Shown here: positions 37,495 to 51,516 of the stretch, piece by piece
Layout: every line of letters begins with the position of its first letter
Position numbering within the stretch: position 1 is the first letter of the stretch
The notes under the pieces: generated by a model
Databases searched by the model: none
What the model was told of the DNA's origin: nothing
What the model saw: only the letters and a program-made list of their open reading frames with translations
Program-made: the position numbers and the translations under genes
DNA from: Dimorphilus gyrociliatus
Taxonomy: Eukaryota; Annelida; Polychaeta; Dinophilidae
NCBI GenBank assembly: GCA_904063045.1
Contig: CAJFCJ010000006.1
Location: forward strand, 1,527,601-1,591,600
Direction: 5' to 3'
Length of the DNA stretch: 64,000 nucleotides

Positions 37495-40400
37495 GAATAT
37501 TGATAAAAACCAAAGAGGATTATTATTTAATTTAACACAATGAAGATATGCTAGAAATTTTCTTTTCTTTTTCTTGAGTAGTATCTGAATGGAGAATATC
37601 TTATTACTATATTTTCTTTATTAAGTTTTAGATAAAGACTATAGAAAAATACTGAAGATAAACGCTTAATCGGCTAATTAGAAAAATTTCTATTTAATTT
37701 ATTTAATCAATAAACTATTAAAAGTTTTAAATGATCATGCTATGAATATAAAAGTATAAATAGAGTTCATGTATATATCTAAAATGGCGGATACATTTAA
37801 AATAAGAGTACTAATTGGTCTACTTATTGGCCAGACTATCTTGCATTTATAAAAATATTTATTTATTATTTATTAAAAAACTATAATTTCACAATTAATA
37901 ATTATTACAAAATTTATTATTCTGAAAGGGAAAATTTTGTAATCTCTCAACCGGAAGTCATTCAATTAAGAAAAATATAGAGTTCTCAAATTCAAATCCA
38001 TATTTTTTCTATAAAAAGGAAAAGCTTTTTAAAGTTGTTTCTCTATAATATGAAAACGTATCCTTTCTATTATGTTAATTGACAATTTCAATAATTTTCA
38101 GTGTGTTCGGTGCTCAAATAATTGGAATATTATAGTTAAAGATATAATATAAGCTAGATAACTTTTGCACTATTTGCAAACTTCGTTAATTTGAAATATT
38201 ATACTATTAAATGAGTTTTAATGAACGAAAATATTTTCTTTATGGTTTATTCATCAATTAAACGTAAGATCATCTTATATGTTATAATATTTCCTTATGT
38301 AAATAATAATATATAGAACATTTATTCTACGTTCTAAGGAAATATTCTCTTTACTATGAATAATTTACTTATATTTCTTTCAAATTATTGAAGATGCTTA
38401 GGTATTTAACTCTGAATATTAATTCTACAAACTTTCACTCTCTCTGAAGAAAGCCATAGATCTATTCTATTGATCAGAGAGCTCTGATTAAAGAACTTTT
38501 TTCAATTTTCTATAAGTTTGAAATTTAATTCATAGCCTTATGGAAAGGAGGAAATTCATAATTGGACGTCACATGGCCTATAATTTTAGATCAGTCGGCA
38601 TTAAACTGTCTTCCTCTGTCAATAAGTGCAAGAAGGGAAAGTTTTTAAGGGGCATTTGGGCAGGTGAAAGAGTTTTTTTATGATCTGTCTGAAACAGGTG
38701 AAAGTGTATTTGAAGGGTGAAATAATCAATGTAAAATGTGTTAGAAATAAGAGTTTGAATAGCTAGTAAATTCGTAGCATAAAGTTTATTGACACAGCCT
38801 GGAGGAGACACGATTAACCGAACAAAAGCAACAGACTGATGCTACTAATGATAATGCAAGGAGAGTAAAGTCATTAGAAGGAATATCTCATTTAATTCAT
38901 ATTTAGGAAGTCTTCGATATTAGAATAAGTTATTAACTTTATTATAAGTGTTTACTTTATTTTTTATACGGAAGAGGAAATTTCAACTAATTTCCTTTTG
39001 CGAAGACTATTTTACCTGCAAGCTTAATTTGTTAAATATTGCGAAAACCATACTCAACTTTTCAATAAGATTTAAAAAAATTTATGTCGTCAGAGAAACA
39101 TATTGCCAATGGAGAATACGATGAGTAATATTCCATTACACTGTATTACATCTATTAAGTTCTTATATTTTGTTAATAAGTACATAAGAAGCTCTGGCTC
39201 TTTTGTATGATTATAACAACCTAGAAGGACTCATTAACCTGCTTTATTACCCGTAACAAATCATTGTCACTCTGCCCATACATAAAAAAAAAAAGTCATT
39301 TTAAGGAGAAAGTCTCTTTTTCAACAATGTCATCATTCTCCAAGCGATTGATATTTAGCAGAGATGTTGCTTCATCAATTTATAATAATTAAATTTAATT
39401 GATATTCATTATAAATTTTTTTCAAAATATGACCCAATTAAATTTTAAAGTTATCATTAAAATGTATAATCTAATTCTATATATTCTAATAATTCTATCT
39501 TATCATACTGTATATAATATCGTTATACAATTCTATGTAATTATTCAAAGATATAGATTTGTATAATAAAAATTAATTTACTAGCATATTAAAGAAAAGT
39601 TATATGAATAATTTATTACAAACTGAAGCAGAATATGTAGAATTATAGAATTTAAGCTATAATTTACATACTGCAGACTTTTCTACGGATTACTGTTTAA
39701 TATGAAATTGATTATAAAGTTATACGATAATTTAATGTTTAAAAGCTACCATGTCAAATATTATTCATTAAGATGTTGATAAAACTTAAACCCAACAAGT
39801 ATTTTACATTATGCACTGATTTGTTCTTTTGTTCAGACCAGAAAATCATCTATATAATTGTTATTATAAAACTAAGCTAAAAAAGAAAAGAACAAGTATC
39901 GTAATAAATATGCCATAGATCTTTAAAGAGTAACGCTGTCATCAAGTGAAGGTGTTGTTCACTATATTATTTTCTTAACAATCTAAATATCGATTGTAAA
40001 AAATGCAGTAGAGGAAAGATTAACATCTATTAATAAATTGATTCCAATATGAAAAACTAATAAAATTTTTATATATTTCTTTATATTAAAGATGGAGAGA
40101 TTCTTATTCAAATCGAGTGAAAGACTTTGGTCAAAATATCTTGGAAATCAATAAAACTAGTTTTGTGACTAATTCATCAATTTCAAGTTGTTTAGGCTTT
40201 TTTCTAATGTTTTTGCAATTTAACGGATAATTCTTCTATAATAGAGCTATTGTAATAGATTTCTTTCTAATACTTCATCTTGAAGGAATACCATTTTATC
40301 AATGCTATGTTAATGCCGGAGGAATGAAATTCTTCTTTCTATATTTCAGGGAATATCATAGCATCTTTTGAAAACCATTATTTAATATTGATTATCAATA

Positions 40401-43391
40401 CTGTTAATGACAGAACCAATTTTTTTATATTGACATATTATTGTTTCTAAATTATTAAGCATTATACTAATTCAATATTATTGAACATATACAAAGTATT
40501 TATAAAAACAGTTAGAATTATCTTTTGAAGTAAATAAACTAAGAGGTTCAATACAATATCTGCAGAATAGATGTTTAATAGAAGTCAACTAAGAAGAGTG
40601 ATATGTAAGAGAAATAGTTTACCGATTGATTATAAAGGATGACATTCCTTTGGTGTACTACTAAGTTACCTCTTTGTACAGAATATACAGAAGAAATATA
40701 TATATATATATATATATACAGTTCCTACTTAATTACTTTCTTAGCTTTTTTGACAAATAACATAATCAGAATTCAGATATAAACGCAAGTTTACCAAAAC
40801 TTTTATTAAAACTGTATTGCCTAAGCCTAAGCTACTATTCATATAACATCATTATTTTAATATATATAAATACTTGCAATATATTAAATTAAACGCTGTC
40901 ACTCATTTATTAGCTATAGCTCTAGAACAAACTAGAAGAAAAACGAATATTACAATACTTTCATATCAGATGTACAATCAACTTTGTTCTCTCTATTTTT
41001 TAATGTAATATTATTATCTTCACAAAATGAGAAACGGAAGTATATGTTATATAATATACATATAAAAGCCTTTTGATTGGTATAAGCAATATCAGCTTAG
41101 ATAGTCAATATGTAATATTAATTTCTACATGAAATAGATAGTACACGCAGGAAAAAATATTAGTTTTTTAGTGACTGACCTGCTTCCTAGAAATCTCAAA
41201 ATACTAGAGTGGAACTCTAATTATTAGGTTCGTAAGAGGATAGTGCTTGTATATAATATAAAACAACATCTATATTTAAATCTGTTGTTTTTATTACTAA
41301 AAATACAATTAATCAATAACAAAAAGTGCTACACTTTGCCTGAGACGTAAAAAATGGAATTAAAAGAACAACACAAGTTCTTCCGATAATTTTTTAGTAT
41401 ACTTTTTATATGGAATATATTCATTTATTATTTATTTCATATCAAATTAAATTCTATAAATATTTTATTGACGTATCAGTTTTGTTACCTTAACAAAGAT
41501 GCTTGTAGAGTTCATTTAAAATCGTTAGTTATAAACCGATTAAAATGTTATATACAGTATACTAATATATATATTTATATTATAAACTTGTAGTTATTCT
41601 TTTTAGGCTATTGTATTCTATATTTCTTTGATAGAAAAGGCTAATGGGTTTAAGCGAATTTTTGTAGGTGGCAATTTAATCTCTATGGTTTAGTTATTCT
41701 TTGGCCATTGCAATTATTAAAACTGTTCAATAGATTCAATCTACGATAACAACTGCTATATAAATCGGAGTAAATAACGGTGATATTAGACGGAAACGTT
41801 TGTTATACAAAATCGGAAAGATAGTTCTCATTGAAGTTGGTTCTGTAAGATCAGACTCCGGAAAAGCCTTTCTTTTACCCCAACTTCAATAGATGAAATT
41901 CGATAGTTAAACATATATAGTGTGCAATAAGTATGGACAGTGCTATAGAAATTCTTCTTGTTACATATCTACAACCTAATAGATCTAATCGAGCATACAT
42001 AAGAACTCGAAAAGGATAGGGAAAGCTAATATCAAGCAATGTATGTTTTCAATCGATGGATTTATACAATGAATATGGTTTGTTCAAAGGATTGCTTCTG
42101 TAAAGGAAAACGTGAGTTTGAAGTATGTTTTGTTGATGCTTCAAATATTATTGAAAATTGGATTGCTCATGTGTGCAAGTAGATTGAGAGAAAAGAGAAA
42201 CATTGTTCACTTTTAATATGTTCCTATCATTAATTAGATTGGAAATAGAGTGAATTGCTGGATACAATTACTAGATATACTTGACGCTTAAAAAATAACG
42301 GAGGGAAGAAGGGGTTTAAAAAACTAATTTACCTTTCAAATATCCGGAAATTGTGAATATTTGAATAATGGTTGTTGAGTAATTCTACAAATCAAAAGGT
42401 TATTCACCTCTCTTTTAGATAGTATTTTTTGGCTAATCAAAAGATGATTATTCTTAGAGAAAATGTATTAATTAAGTGAAATATTCATAATCTTTTACCT
42501 TATAATTATTCATATGCTGTATAATGAATATTTAACTCAAAAGAAAAATAAATCACTTTTTTTTTTCATTGTATTTCTTTACCTTTGTTTTGTCAATTAA
42601 TAATTAAAAGTAATGGCCGGAAGTTCTTATGATCCTTATCAAACTTCTAAGAGCTATTTTTTTGCTATAATATATAGTAGAGACTACTGTATACATTTGT
42701 AAACCAAATACAAGACTACCATTTAGAAGAGTTTCAACTATAAATATATTTTTACAGAAATAAATAGGCCAAATATGGTTAACGGATGTGAACTGTTTAC
42801 ACTGAAGTATCTCATTCAGCTAATCAAGAATGATAAGGATTTTATTAGCTATTCTTTCAAGTATATTCTTTGACACTGTTGTAGCGTAACTGACGTTAAA
42901 AGATGTTCTGACTATTTATGTTTCCCAGACTATAAACTTTTTTTTGAATTGCCATTTAATAGACGTTTTGTATGGTACCGTGCTTCTATTATTGTAAAAT
43001 TGTCGGTATTTTATAATCGGAAAACCGAACCATATGTTATCGTGGCGGGATTCTTCCATGGCAACTTGACTAACAAAAGTAGGTATAAAGGCTTTTTGTT
43101 GACATACCTTTTATAAATGTTGTCAACAGAATCCACTTTCTGACAACTTTCGGTGCTAAAAGGTGCTTATCGTCTTAATTATCGCCTTAAACGATTAGAT
43201 TATAGTATCAAAAATCGTTCTGTGGGAATTGTTAGCTATGCTTCCTTCTCACTAAAATTCTGCTAATAAATCTTATACACAGGTTAGCATTGATTTATTC
43301 TTTTGAGCGATAAAAGTATTATATCGACCTCAATCGAATGTTTCTCTTTACTCATTTTACATAGTAATTATTTGGCCTATCGTCAGTCAAA
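37495..43391. other. Gene-poor AT-rich intergenic region
   Basis: I find no exon with coding character over 5.9 kb. A (TA)n run lies at 40697-40718. ATACTGTAT-type motifs occur near 39,508 and 41,550. A slightly GC-richer patch lies near 38,570-38,830; the short minus-strand frame in it has no family features. Distal regulatory elements or non-coding RNA cannot be excluded. Confidence 0.5.
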
Positions 43392-44600
43392 ATGGCAGAT
43401 AGCGACGGCGGGAGTGACGGCGGGAGCGATGGAGGAGAGTATTTTGAGCCTAAAGCTGATTTGGATAAACTTACTGAAAAACAACAGAAAAAAAGAATAA
43501 AAGATATTCAAAAATGGTTAGTTTCTTTTTTCTTTTCTTCACACCCACCATTATAGAATATTTACATAATCCTCTTCGACAGGAGAGTTTTTATGGACTT
43601 TTTATTCCGTCACGTTGCTATAGCTACCTTCAAGTACAATGTATTCGAAGCTGAAAATTTGGACAATTTTTTAAAGGCCATGGATACGGCTGAACATATA
43701 AGGTCGACCATGAAGTTGAAAAAGGGTGAAGAACCTAGGATAAGCTCTTTCAGAACTATGAAAGATTCTGCTGAACTTTTACACCAAAGAGACTACCTAC
43801 AAGAGGCGAAGGTTCTTCGTGGATTTTTAGACGTTTCCGGTCGAATGAAAGGACTGGGAATGATAGCAACAGGCTTCTTTAAAGCTTTGAAAAAAGGAAA
43901 AGTTAGAGGCCTTGACAAGTTAAAATATTATGTTGACTTTTGGAAAGGCTTCTGCATTAGGACCTACGACTACGGGCAATTGGCAATGAGAGGTGTCGAT
44001 CCAGACTCGCTTAGCGAGTTAGACAAACGATTTTTGCCTTGGCTTTGCGCCGCTAAAACTGCAATTAACCTTTCGCAAAAGTTTTTAAGAAGATCGAGCG
44101 AGGCAACAGGTCTCGATCTCATGTCTGACGATCCGGCGACAATACAAAAGCATATGAAAGCAGCAGAATTTATATTAGCCACAAAAATGGAAGAGATGCT
44201 ATTTGAAAGAGTCAGGCAAGAGACTAAATCTTTCTTATTAGGTGGGTTGACAGAAGATTCCGTCAATAATCTATAGATTTCTCTACAGGATCAATACCAT
44301 ATGCGTTTAATAATAATATTTCTGTTAAATATTTAGGTACTCCTCTGCAACAAGCTGAAAAGACTAAACGCTATGATCTACCTGAATTAGTTGATGTTGA
44401 TTTAGCTTGGATTCAACCTATTAGGGATGATGGTAAATACTACAATAGTCTTTGAATCATCAATTCATTTTATCACATCATATTTAGCACTACTCTTACA
44501 ACTACCTGAAGAGCCTCCAAAAGATAAGAAAAAAGGTAAAAAAGGCAAAAAAGGAAAAGGCGGGGCTGCTGGAGCTAAAAAGAAGAAAAAGAAGAAATAA
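43392..44600 (+). CDS. Unrecognised 330-aa protein with Gly/Ser/Asp start and poly-lysine tail
   Basis: Exons 43392-43516, 43583-44241, 44337-44432 and 44488-44600 join in phases 2, 1 and 1 to give 330 aa. The start sits in AAAATGGCAG, a YY1/TISU-like context. The N-terminus is a short acidic repeat (GGSDGGSDGG). Residues about 25-290 look like an alpha-helical globular domain (FMDFLFRHVAIATFKYNVF; LRGFLDVSGRMKGLGMIA; RYDLPELVDVDLAWIQPI). The tail alternates Lys and Gly and ends in seven lysines. There is no signal peptide or membrane segment. Exon phases and codon content leave little doubt that it is coding. I do not recognise the family. Confidence 0.75.
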
Positions 44601-45103
44601 CTTGAACAATTGAATTGAAAAAGAGAAGAACAGAACTAAAGCTTCGTAAGCTGTCTAAAATGATAATTTTGACGTCAATATTTGAACGCTTTTGGCTTAA
44701 ACTTTACATATTCTTTCTCCTTTCTTTTTCTCTCTATCAAAGGCTTTATAAATATAAATATAATCTTATTTTATTATTATTTCTATGCATTCCTTATTTA
44801 AAGTGGTTTTTTTTATATGTTTGTTTTTCCTTGTGAAGTCTAACTAAGAATTTTATCTTAATTATTTTATTTTTCTGTTTTTTTTGTTTGTTCATTTGTT
44901 TGTTTGTTTGCTTGCTTATTTGCTTCAAAGTGCCAAATCTTTTATTCTATATATACATATATATTTAAAACAAATAGATATGTATATTTGGATATATTCT
45001 CTTTTTTTTTTAAAGAAAAATAGGTAAAATGAAAAAGAAGAAAAAATAAACAAAGAAGTAATAAAGATGGATAAAAATTGTTAATTTCTTACTTGAAAAT
45101 TAT
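44601..45103. other. Convergent spacer before the GPCR
   Basis: This is low-complexity, T-rich DNA with a TTTG-repeat patch near 44,880-44,930 and no supported gene. It should hold the 3' UTRs of both neighbours. Confidence 0.5.
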
Positions 45104-46257
45104 TTAACGCATTGTTATACTATTTCCATTCATAAATGTTGAAGATCTTCTCCTTGTGAGGAAAAAACAGAAAAGTTTTTTATAACCATTTCTAAACTTT
45201 TTATTCAAAACTCCATAAATAATAGGATTACACGCACTATTTGCACAACCCAGTAGTAGTGTTGTCATATCGGCTCTCTTAGGTACTTTAGAGTCTCCAA
45301 ATACAGACCAGAACATAGTTACACAATATGGAAGCCAACAGATGATAAATATCAAAATAACAACTAGAAAAGTTGATGCTAATTTCAGATCATCTTGCCT
45401 TCTTCTCTGCTGTCTATGCGTTTGAGTGTTGATAATTTCTGTCGACTTAACTCCATGGACCTGCAGTCTACTTTTCTTAACAACTCTCATTATATTGAAA
45501 TAGGAAAAGGTCATAACAGAACAAGGTCCTCCGAAGCATACACTAACCATAAAAATGGTATATGAAACACTTTTTGGCCATAAACAAAAGCAAAATGATT
45601 GACCTTCCAAAAATCCGTAGGAAGCCCAACCAATTAGGGGTGGAGTGGCTAAGATCATAGAAAAAGACCAAGTACCTTATAGGGACAAAAGAAAGTAACC
45701 AATATAAACCTCATTTTCAGCTATTTTTTAACTTAAACACGATAGTCATGACGTAATAAATAAAATAAGGAATTATAAATTATTTATAAATGAGCAAAGA
45801 GGATACATAAGAAAATAACTATGTAATAAATATGTTGACAAGAGAAACAAACACACTTACCGCTTATTATAAATATAATATTCCTTTTTGTAAATATTCT
45901 CTTGAACATCGATATATGACAAACAAGTATATATCTATTCAAGCTTATTACTCCCAAAAACATAACGCTTCCGACGAATGTTGACATATTTAAAAATCCT
46001 AATAATGTGCAGGCTTTCTCCGTTGGACGCCAACCATTCCTTAATAGTGTAACAATTAAAACGGGTACGTTAATTGATGATACCAAAATATCAGCAGTGC
46101 TAAGGCAAAGTACTAGAGCATTGGAAGTAGACCTCAATTCTGAATTTCTTGTTATTATCTGCCAAAGAGATATATTACCTAAAAACCCTATACAAGAAAT
46201 CATAATCAAAAACGTGACTTCAAAATATTCTCCCGTCTCCAACGTTTTCTTTTCCAT
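45104..46257 (-). CDS. Rhodopsin-class GPCR, melatonin-receptor-like
   Basis: Two exons (45861-46257 and 45104-45675; phase 1 junction) encode 322 aa with seven membrane segments. Landmarks: GFLGN in TM1, LCLSTADIL in TM2, the TM3 cysteine in KACTLLGF, NRY in place of DRY at the end of TM3, Trp in TWSFSMI for TM4, a second-loop cysteine in FCFCLW, CWLPY in TM6 and NSACNPIIYGVLN in TM7. NRY and the NPIIYGVLN/FRNGYK end recall melatonin-type receptors. TM7 lacks the opsin lysine. The receptor should signal through G proteins from the cell surface; the ligand cannot be read from the sequence. Confidence 0.85.
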
Positions 46258-47827
46258 CAGATGCCTCTTATTAAAGTTACTTAATTCGAAGCACCCCCTA
46301 GTGGTAATTAAAAACTAATATCTCAGAATAGAGCACGAGACTAAAATGTCTCTTAGTGATATTTATTTATTTGTGGACAATCGATATTCAAATAAAACAA
46401 CTGAAAGCCAATTTGGTTAAAGCCATTAACCTATTTTCCATGTTTAATAAAAACTTTCATTTCTTCCCATTCTCTTAAATAATAGCATACTCTAAGCGCA
46501 AAAGAAAAGCTTTTTTTTTTTCTCCTTTTTCAATCTTTAATTAAACATCGTGTAAGAGTCGAACAAAAAAAGTGCATATATACATTTATATTTAGATCGT
46601 CCCCTTGAGAATTCGATTATAGTTTTTCATGTCATTATTAAGTATGAATAATTACCGAACTAAAAACTTGAAATCGTTTCATTAATCGGCTTCATTAAAC
46701 GGTTTGTGTTCAATAAGTAATCAGCTTAACTTTCCCATGTAGAAATTAATCAATTACTTTTAATAGAAATTCTCCTGTCATTAACAGATTAACTTAGTTT
46801 TAGTAGTTTTGGTACAAATTAGACAAGTCGTCAATGACAAATGCACTAGCCCTTACCCTAAGGGGAGAGAATAATTCCTATTATGAAAATCACTTGTTTA
46901 TAAAATATTTCTATACTTTACAAATATTTATCTACAGTACAGAAGCACTTTTAAAATGTAAATTAGATAAAACCATAGTTTATAGAAATACAAACAATAG
47001 CTTTCATACATTTACATGATTCCTAATTCAACTTTTCCTTACTCAGAATCTAATCAAATACACTCCGAAAAAAGTCATGCTATGTTATTATACGTATATT
47101 ATATATACATCCATACATGTATATATGTGTATATTATTATATGCAGCTAATATCTGTATGGTATTTATACATACTTTATACTTTCATATATACCCGTGAA
47201 GTAAATACAAAAAGAGAAAAAAAATAGAAAATCATTATCTATCTTGCTACGAAAGGAAAGTGATAGAACTTAGGCAATACCTATAAAAAAAATGAAAAAT
47301 AATTTAGTATTCCCTGAGGCTATGCAAGGGAATTAACATACTTTTTCCCTTTCCTATTAATTATAATATTAATTTTCTTAAAACATACTTTCTAAATTAA
47401 AGCATGAACGAAATCATGTTTTACTGTTCCTATTTAAAAACAGTAATCTTGTCAATGTCAAAATGATATAGAGAGGTCATGTTAAGGTTAAAGCGAAAAG
47501 TTATTTTTGTACCTTTTGTAAATATTATAAATTGACTTTCCTGCTTAATTAAGTAAGAAATTAAGTAATACTCAATAAAGTGAATAAGTACATAGGGATT
47601 ATAGTAAACAAACTAATAAACAAAGTGTTTTTTAATAAAATATATTCCTTCCAGAAATAGCAATTGTAGCGTGAACACTTGTATTCTGTAACGACTGCTG
47701 CACTTGTAATCGTCTTAACAAGTTAAGTGTCAATTGAGCATAAACGACAAATATATAATAGTTTTCACTATACAAAATTTTATTTCCTTCTATCGAAACA
47801 AATAGCGAGATCTGAAAACTTTCATTT
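46258..47827. other. Upstream region of the GPCR and downstream region of FTSJ1
   Basis: No gene is supported. CCCCCTAGTGG at about 46295-46305 is a near match to the CTCF core on the minus strand. The remainder is AT-rich with ATATAC-type simple sequence near 47,095-47,140. Confidence 0.4.
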
Positions 47828-50092
47828 TCATAAACTTAACTTTTCCATGCCACCAACTGCCCCTTTTTCGTCACTTTCTAAAACTTTCTCCTTTTCAAGT
47901 TTATCGCTTCGCTTTAATTCACAAGCTAATTTATAAGGCGGATTTATAGGTTTCTGTGTGGGTTGTCTATAAACATACTCGTCCTGAAAACAAGATGGTC
48001 TGTTAATATATCGTTTTTATTTTTTTTTAAATAACCAAACAATTCCCTAGTGTACAACTAAGTGTCTATTCAATCAATAAGTTATTTAACTTTCGGAAGT
48101 AGACCATTAAGATTGTATTTACCTCCAAGGGATACGTCATATCAGCGTCGTATCCGCTCAAGTCTCCACAGGCAATAAAAGGTGTAATTAGCCTATTAGA
48201 ACCTTCCAAGCTGTTTGTATCGTCTAAAAAATAGTCTCCTTTTAAATTATACCGAAACCAGACAAGCTCGTTTACGAACCATATTTTTGATCCAATAGAG
48301 GATTCAGCATATTCGGAGTATAATCATCCGGAGGTGAGTAATTTTGACAAACGACAAAAGATTCTGTTGATAGAGAGAAAAAATAGTTATTAGATAAAAT
48401 ACAATCCAAACTATAATCTGTGTAATTAACATAGCTAGCCCATCAACGATTTTTGACATTTTTGTAGCTAAATAAACGTACACAGAATTAGGTATCCAAT
48501 CCTTGTGTAAATATTCATGATAGATATTCTATGTTTAAATATAGATATGTACTTTACATACTATATAATATGCTTTGGATTCTTAATCTTCCTACGCAAT
48601 CTCCCCTATGTAAAGCAATGTAATTTATAAAGTTGAAATTTATTCAAATCATTATATTACTAGAGATCCATATTTACGTACAATGTTGTTATATGTTTAC
48701 GAATCTTAGGATCATTGAATTAATTAGCGCATTGTCACAGTAAGACGATGAATAATTAATCTTTAAGTTAAAACACGCAATGGAATTTCAGATGTAACAC
48801 TTTTTCATTCCCTATATTTTGCATTTATACAGCATACCTAGATATTTGCGAAATTAATCTTCATGATTTTACATACTCTTTGTTAAGTAAATCTAGACAG
48901 ACACAGATCTTTCCAACAGTCTGTTATTGAAAAATGAATTTACTTCGATATTACGCTTCAAAGGTGTGTTATAAAGCTTTCAATATAAGAATGATTATGT
49001 TACAAATACTGTTATGGAATATTCTAATATACTGTATATATGTATGTATATATATATATATATATACTGTATATGTTCGTAGCACTCTTTGAAAGAGAAA
49101 TTTTAAAGAGTGATATAATCTGCACATTCTTTTCCAAGTAAAAATTCATATTTTGAAAGAATATAAGGAAAAATTCAAACCTATACTAGAATTGCGGCTA
49201 CTCCTTGGTTTAGCGATTGTAACCAGGGGAAAGAAAATTTTTAATTGAGAGTATAACAGGCTAACATCTTTCCCTCTGAATATCTGCAAAAAGTTGAATC
49301 AATTTATAGACACGTTTTCACCTCAATATTGTTTAATCTTATTAATTTACTTTTGCCACGAATGTTCCAGACTTTTTCAAAACATGCGTTGTTATATTTA
49401 GAGCCTGGAAAATAGGAAGAATTTTTATAATTCTTTTAGATAATCATCACTAGTTGCTAAATTAAATATATAAATATATTTATGCTAACAGCTAATAATA
49501 ATTGTGCCTGTATGTATTCATCAATATCGTGCAGGCCCGTAACTGCAGTATTTGAAAAAAGCGAAATAAGTAATTTGCTACATATAAATACTTTTTATCT
49601 TTAATACGTGCCATCTGGAGCCCCATCGCATACTACCAAATCGGCTTTTTCCCCTTCAAAATGGCTTGTTATTTTCTTTGCTGTTGATAATTTGGTAATA
49701 TCTCCTTGAATTTGCTCAACTCCGGGAATAGGGGCCATAGCTTGTAAATCAACAGCTATAATTTTAGCATCGTCATTCTGTGGTTCTATTCTGTTTAATG
49801 GAAAATACTAAGTAAACCTAAATAGCTTAAGATAACTGCTACCTAATCTTCTTAGCCAACACCTGACTCCAGCTACCTGGGGCAGCACATAAGTCAACAA
49901 CATGACTAACATCTGCGAAGTATAACAACTTTAAAGTACAATTTAATCAATTCTGGAGGAAGAAATTGTACCTTTAAATATATTAAATTCTTCGTCAATT
50001 TGTAATAGCTTGAAAGCGCTTCGAGCCCTCCACCCCTCTTCTTTTGCCAAACGATAGTATATATCACGTTTGTCTTTTGACGAACGACCCAT
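47828..50092 (-). CDS. FTSJ1: tRNA 2'-O-methyltransferase FTSJ1/TRM7
   Basis: Nine exons: 49972-50092, 49843-49912, 49612-49790, 49490-49542, 49351-49404, 49181-49283, 48280-48363, 48123-48223 and 47828-47983. All are in frame, giving 306 aa (human 329). The start [19 protein letters not shown] is diagnostic. The SAM-binding motif is [15 protein letters not shown]. Catalytic K-D-K-E residues sit in [40 protein letters not shown] and RNSSIESFVVCQ. The enzyme methylates ribose at anticodon-loop positions 32 and 34 with WDR6 or THADA-type partners, by family knowledge. The junction 49612/49542 only keeps frame if the intron begins with GC. It diverges from eIF4G. Confidence 0.93.
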
Positions 50093-51516
50093 TCTTTAAT
50101 TTCTATAGGTAGGAATCGTAGTAAAAGTGAATTAGACGGAATCATAAAAATTATAAAAATATAAATAATCTAGTTAGGTGCAAAGTTCCGTGATGTTTAA
50201 CATACATTTCTGCTTTAGAAAAGTCCAATTAAGAAAAGTGATAAATGGCGTGGGGAAGTTACGTAATTTTTTATTCGAAATTGGAGGATAAATAGAAACA
50301 CGTTGGTTTTACCAAACACGACTTTAGATTCCAATATTCGCGGTGTCCATAATAAAATGTGGTTACCTGTATAAATTCAAATATCCCCCAATTTTCATTT
50401 AACTATGCTTTTAATACAATAGTATTTTGCGAAATGCGATACAATATTTTTAGGGGTTTTTATTTCTAGTTCGAAATTAGATTTATTAATTAAAGTGAAC
50501 TATTGACTCTTTACCGCGGTTGTCGACCTGTACACCCAGAATGCAATTTTCGTGGAGACTTCCGCCTCCGAGCAAGGTAGCCATATTTCTTACTTCGAAT
50601 ACAAAATCCTCAAATATCTTCTGCATTGCGTAATGCTTTATGCAGTTTACTGATGTAGAGGAAAAACTATTGGCTATTTAGCAATAACATGCTCTGATTA
50701 TTCGTTTCAACAGATAAACAAGCAGCTTACTAACGTCCTGTAAGAATAGCAGGACCGAGAAGCATTCTGTCTGATTTTGTCATGCTACAAAATCCTAATC
50801 AAACAAGAAAACCAGTGTCTGCACCTGTTCCAATACCGAGAAATCCTCAACCGAACGCCATATTTTTAGAAGGGTGAGTATACATGGACTTTTCAGACCT
50901 GAACGAATCTAAGTTTATGTATAAGGATTGCTAAGGCTGTAGCTAGCTCATCGGTGACCATATAAGAACTGCCTCAATATGAGTGAATCGCAATTAAAAA
51001 GTCGAGTTTTTTAAAGCTTGAGTTCTATTAAGCATTTACGGTGAAAGTACTAAAAAGAGTCACGTGGTCGCCATATTGCAGTTACGGCCTCAGATCTTTA
51101 ATGATAATGATTTCGTCGGAGGATATGTTCTGCAATTTCACAGCATACAATGATGGGGATTATAACTGTTGGTGAGTCAGATGAGTCAATACTTTTAGGC
51201 CTGGTTATTCATATTTTTGATAAAAGATTAATATTAAGTGAGCTCGAGAATATTTGTCTAATAAAACGAAATGGCTCGTTGAACTTTGTTTACGCGGGAT
51301 GACGTAAATTAACTCGTCCCCCATTCATTTGGTGACGCGCATAATTAAGGGGCCATCGTAATCCAATAGGGGCAAAACAATAGGGCTTGATTGCAGGGCG
51401 ACTCCAATTATGTAACCACTGGGCGCCACATGGCTATGTAATGTATACTATAAACTTTCCATCATTTCCTACGACCTTTCGTAGTTCATTCACGGGTTCG
51501 TTCAGCGTCTGAAAAG
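50093..51516. promoter_or_regulatory. Divergent FTSJ1/eIF4G upstream region
   Basis: The region is richer in G+C than most of the window. It holds GTAGCCATATTT (about 50576-50587) and CACGTGGTCGCCATATT (about 51061-51077), an E-box next to a YY1-like site. An ATG-containing exon candidate at 50782-50873 is described separately. Confidence 0.45.
50782..50873 (+). other. Alternative first-exon candidate upstream of eIF4G
   Basis: An ATG opens 30 codons of Pro/Asn-rich sequence (RKPVSAPVPIPRNPQP) followed by a good donor (AGG, then GTGAGT). The exon ends in phase 2, while the next eIF4G exon (51658) needs phase 1, so the two cannot be joined in frame. It may be an upstream ORF exon, or it may join an exon that I have not found. 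Confidence 0.3.

Noticed and set aside
38578-38811. 77-codon minus-strand ORF in the gene-poor region
   Set aside because: No domain, poor codon character and no promoter or splice context. It is most likely chance.
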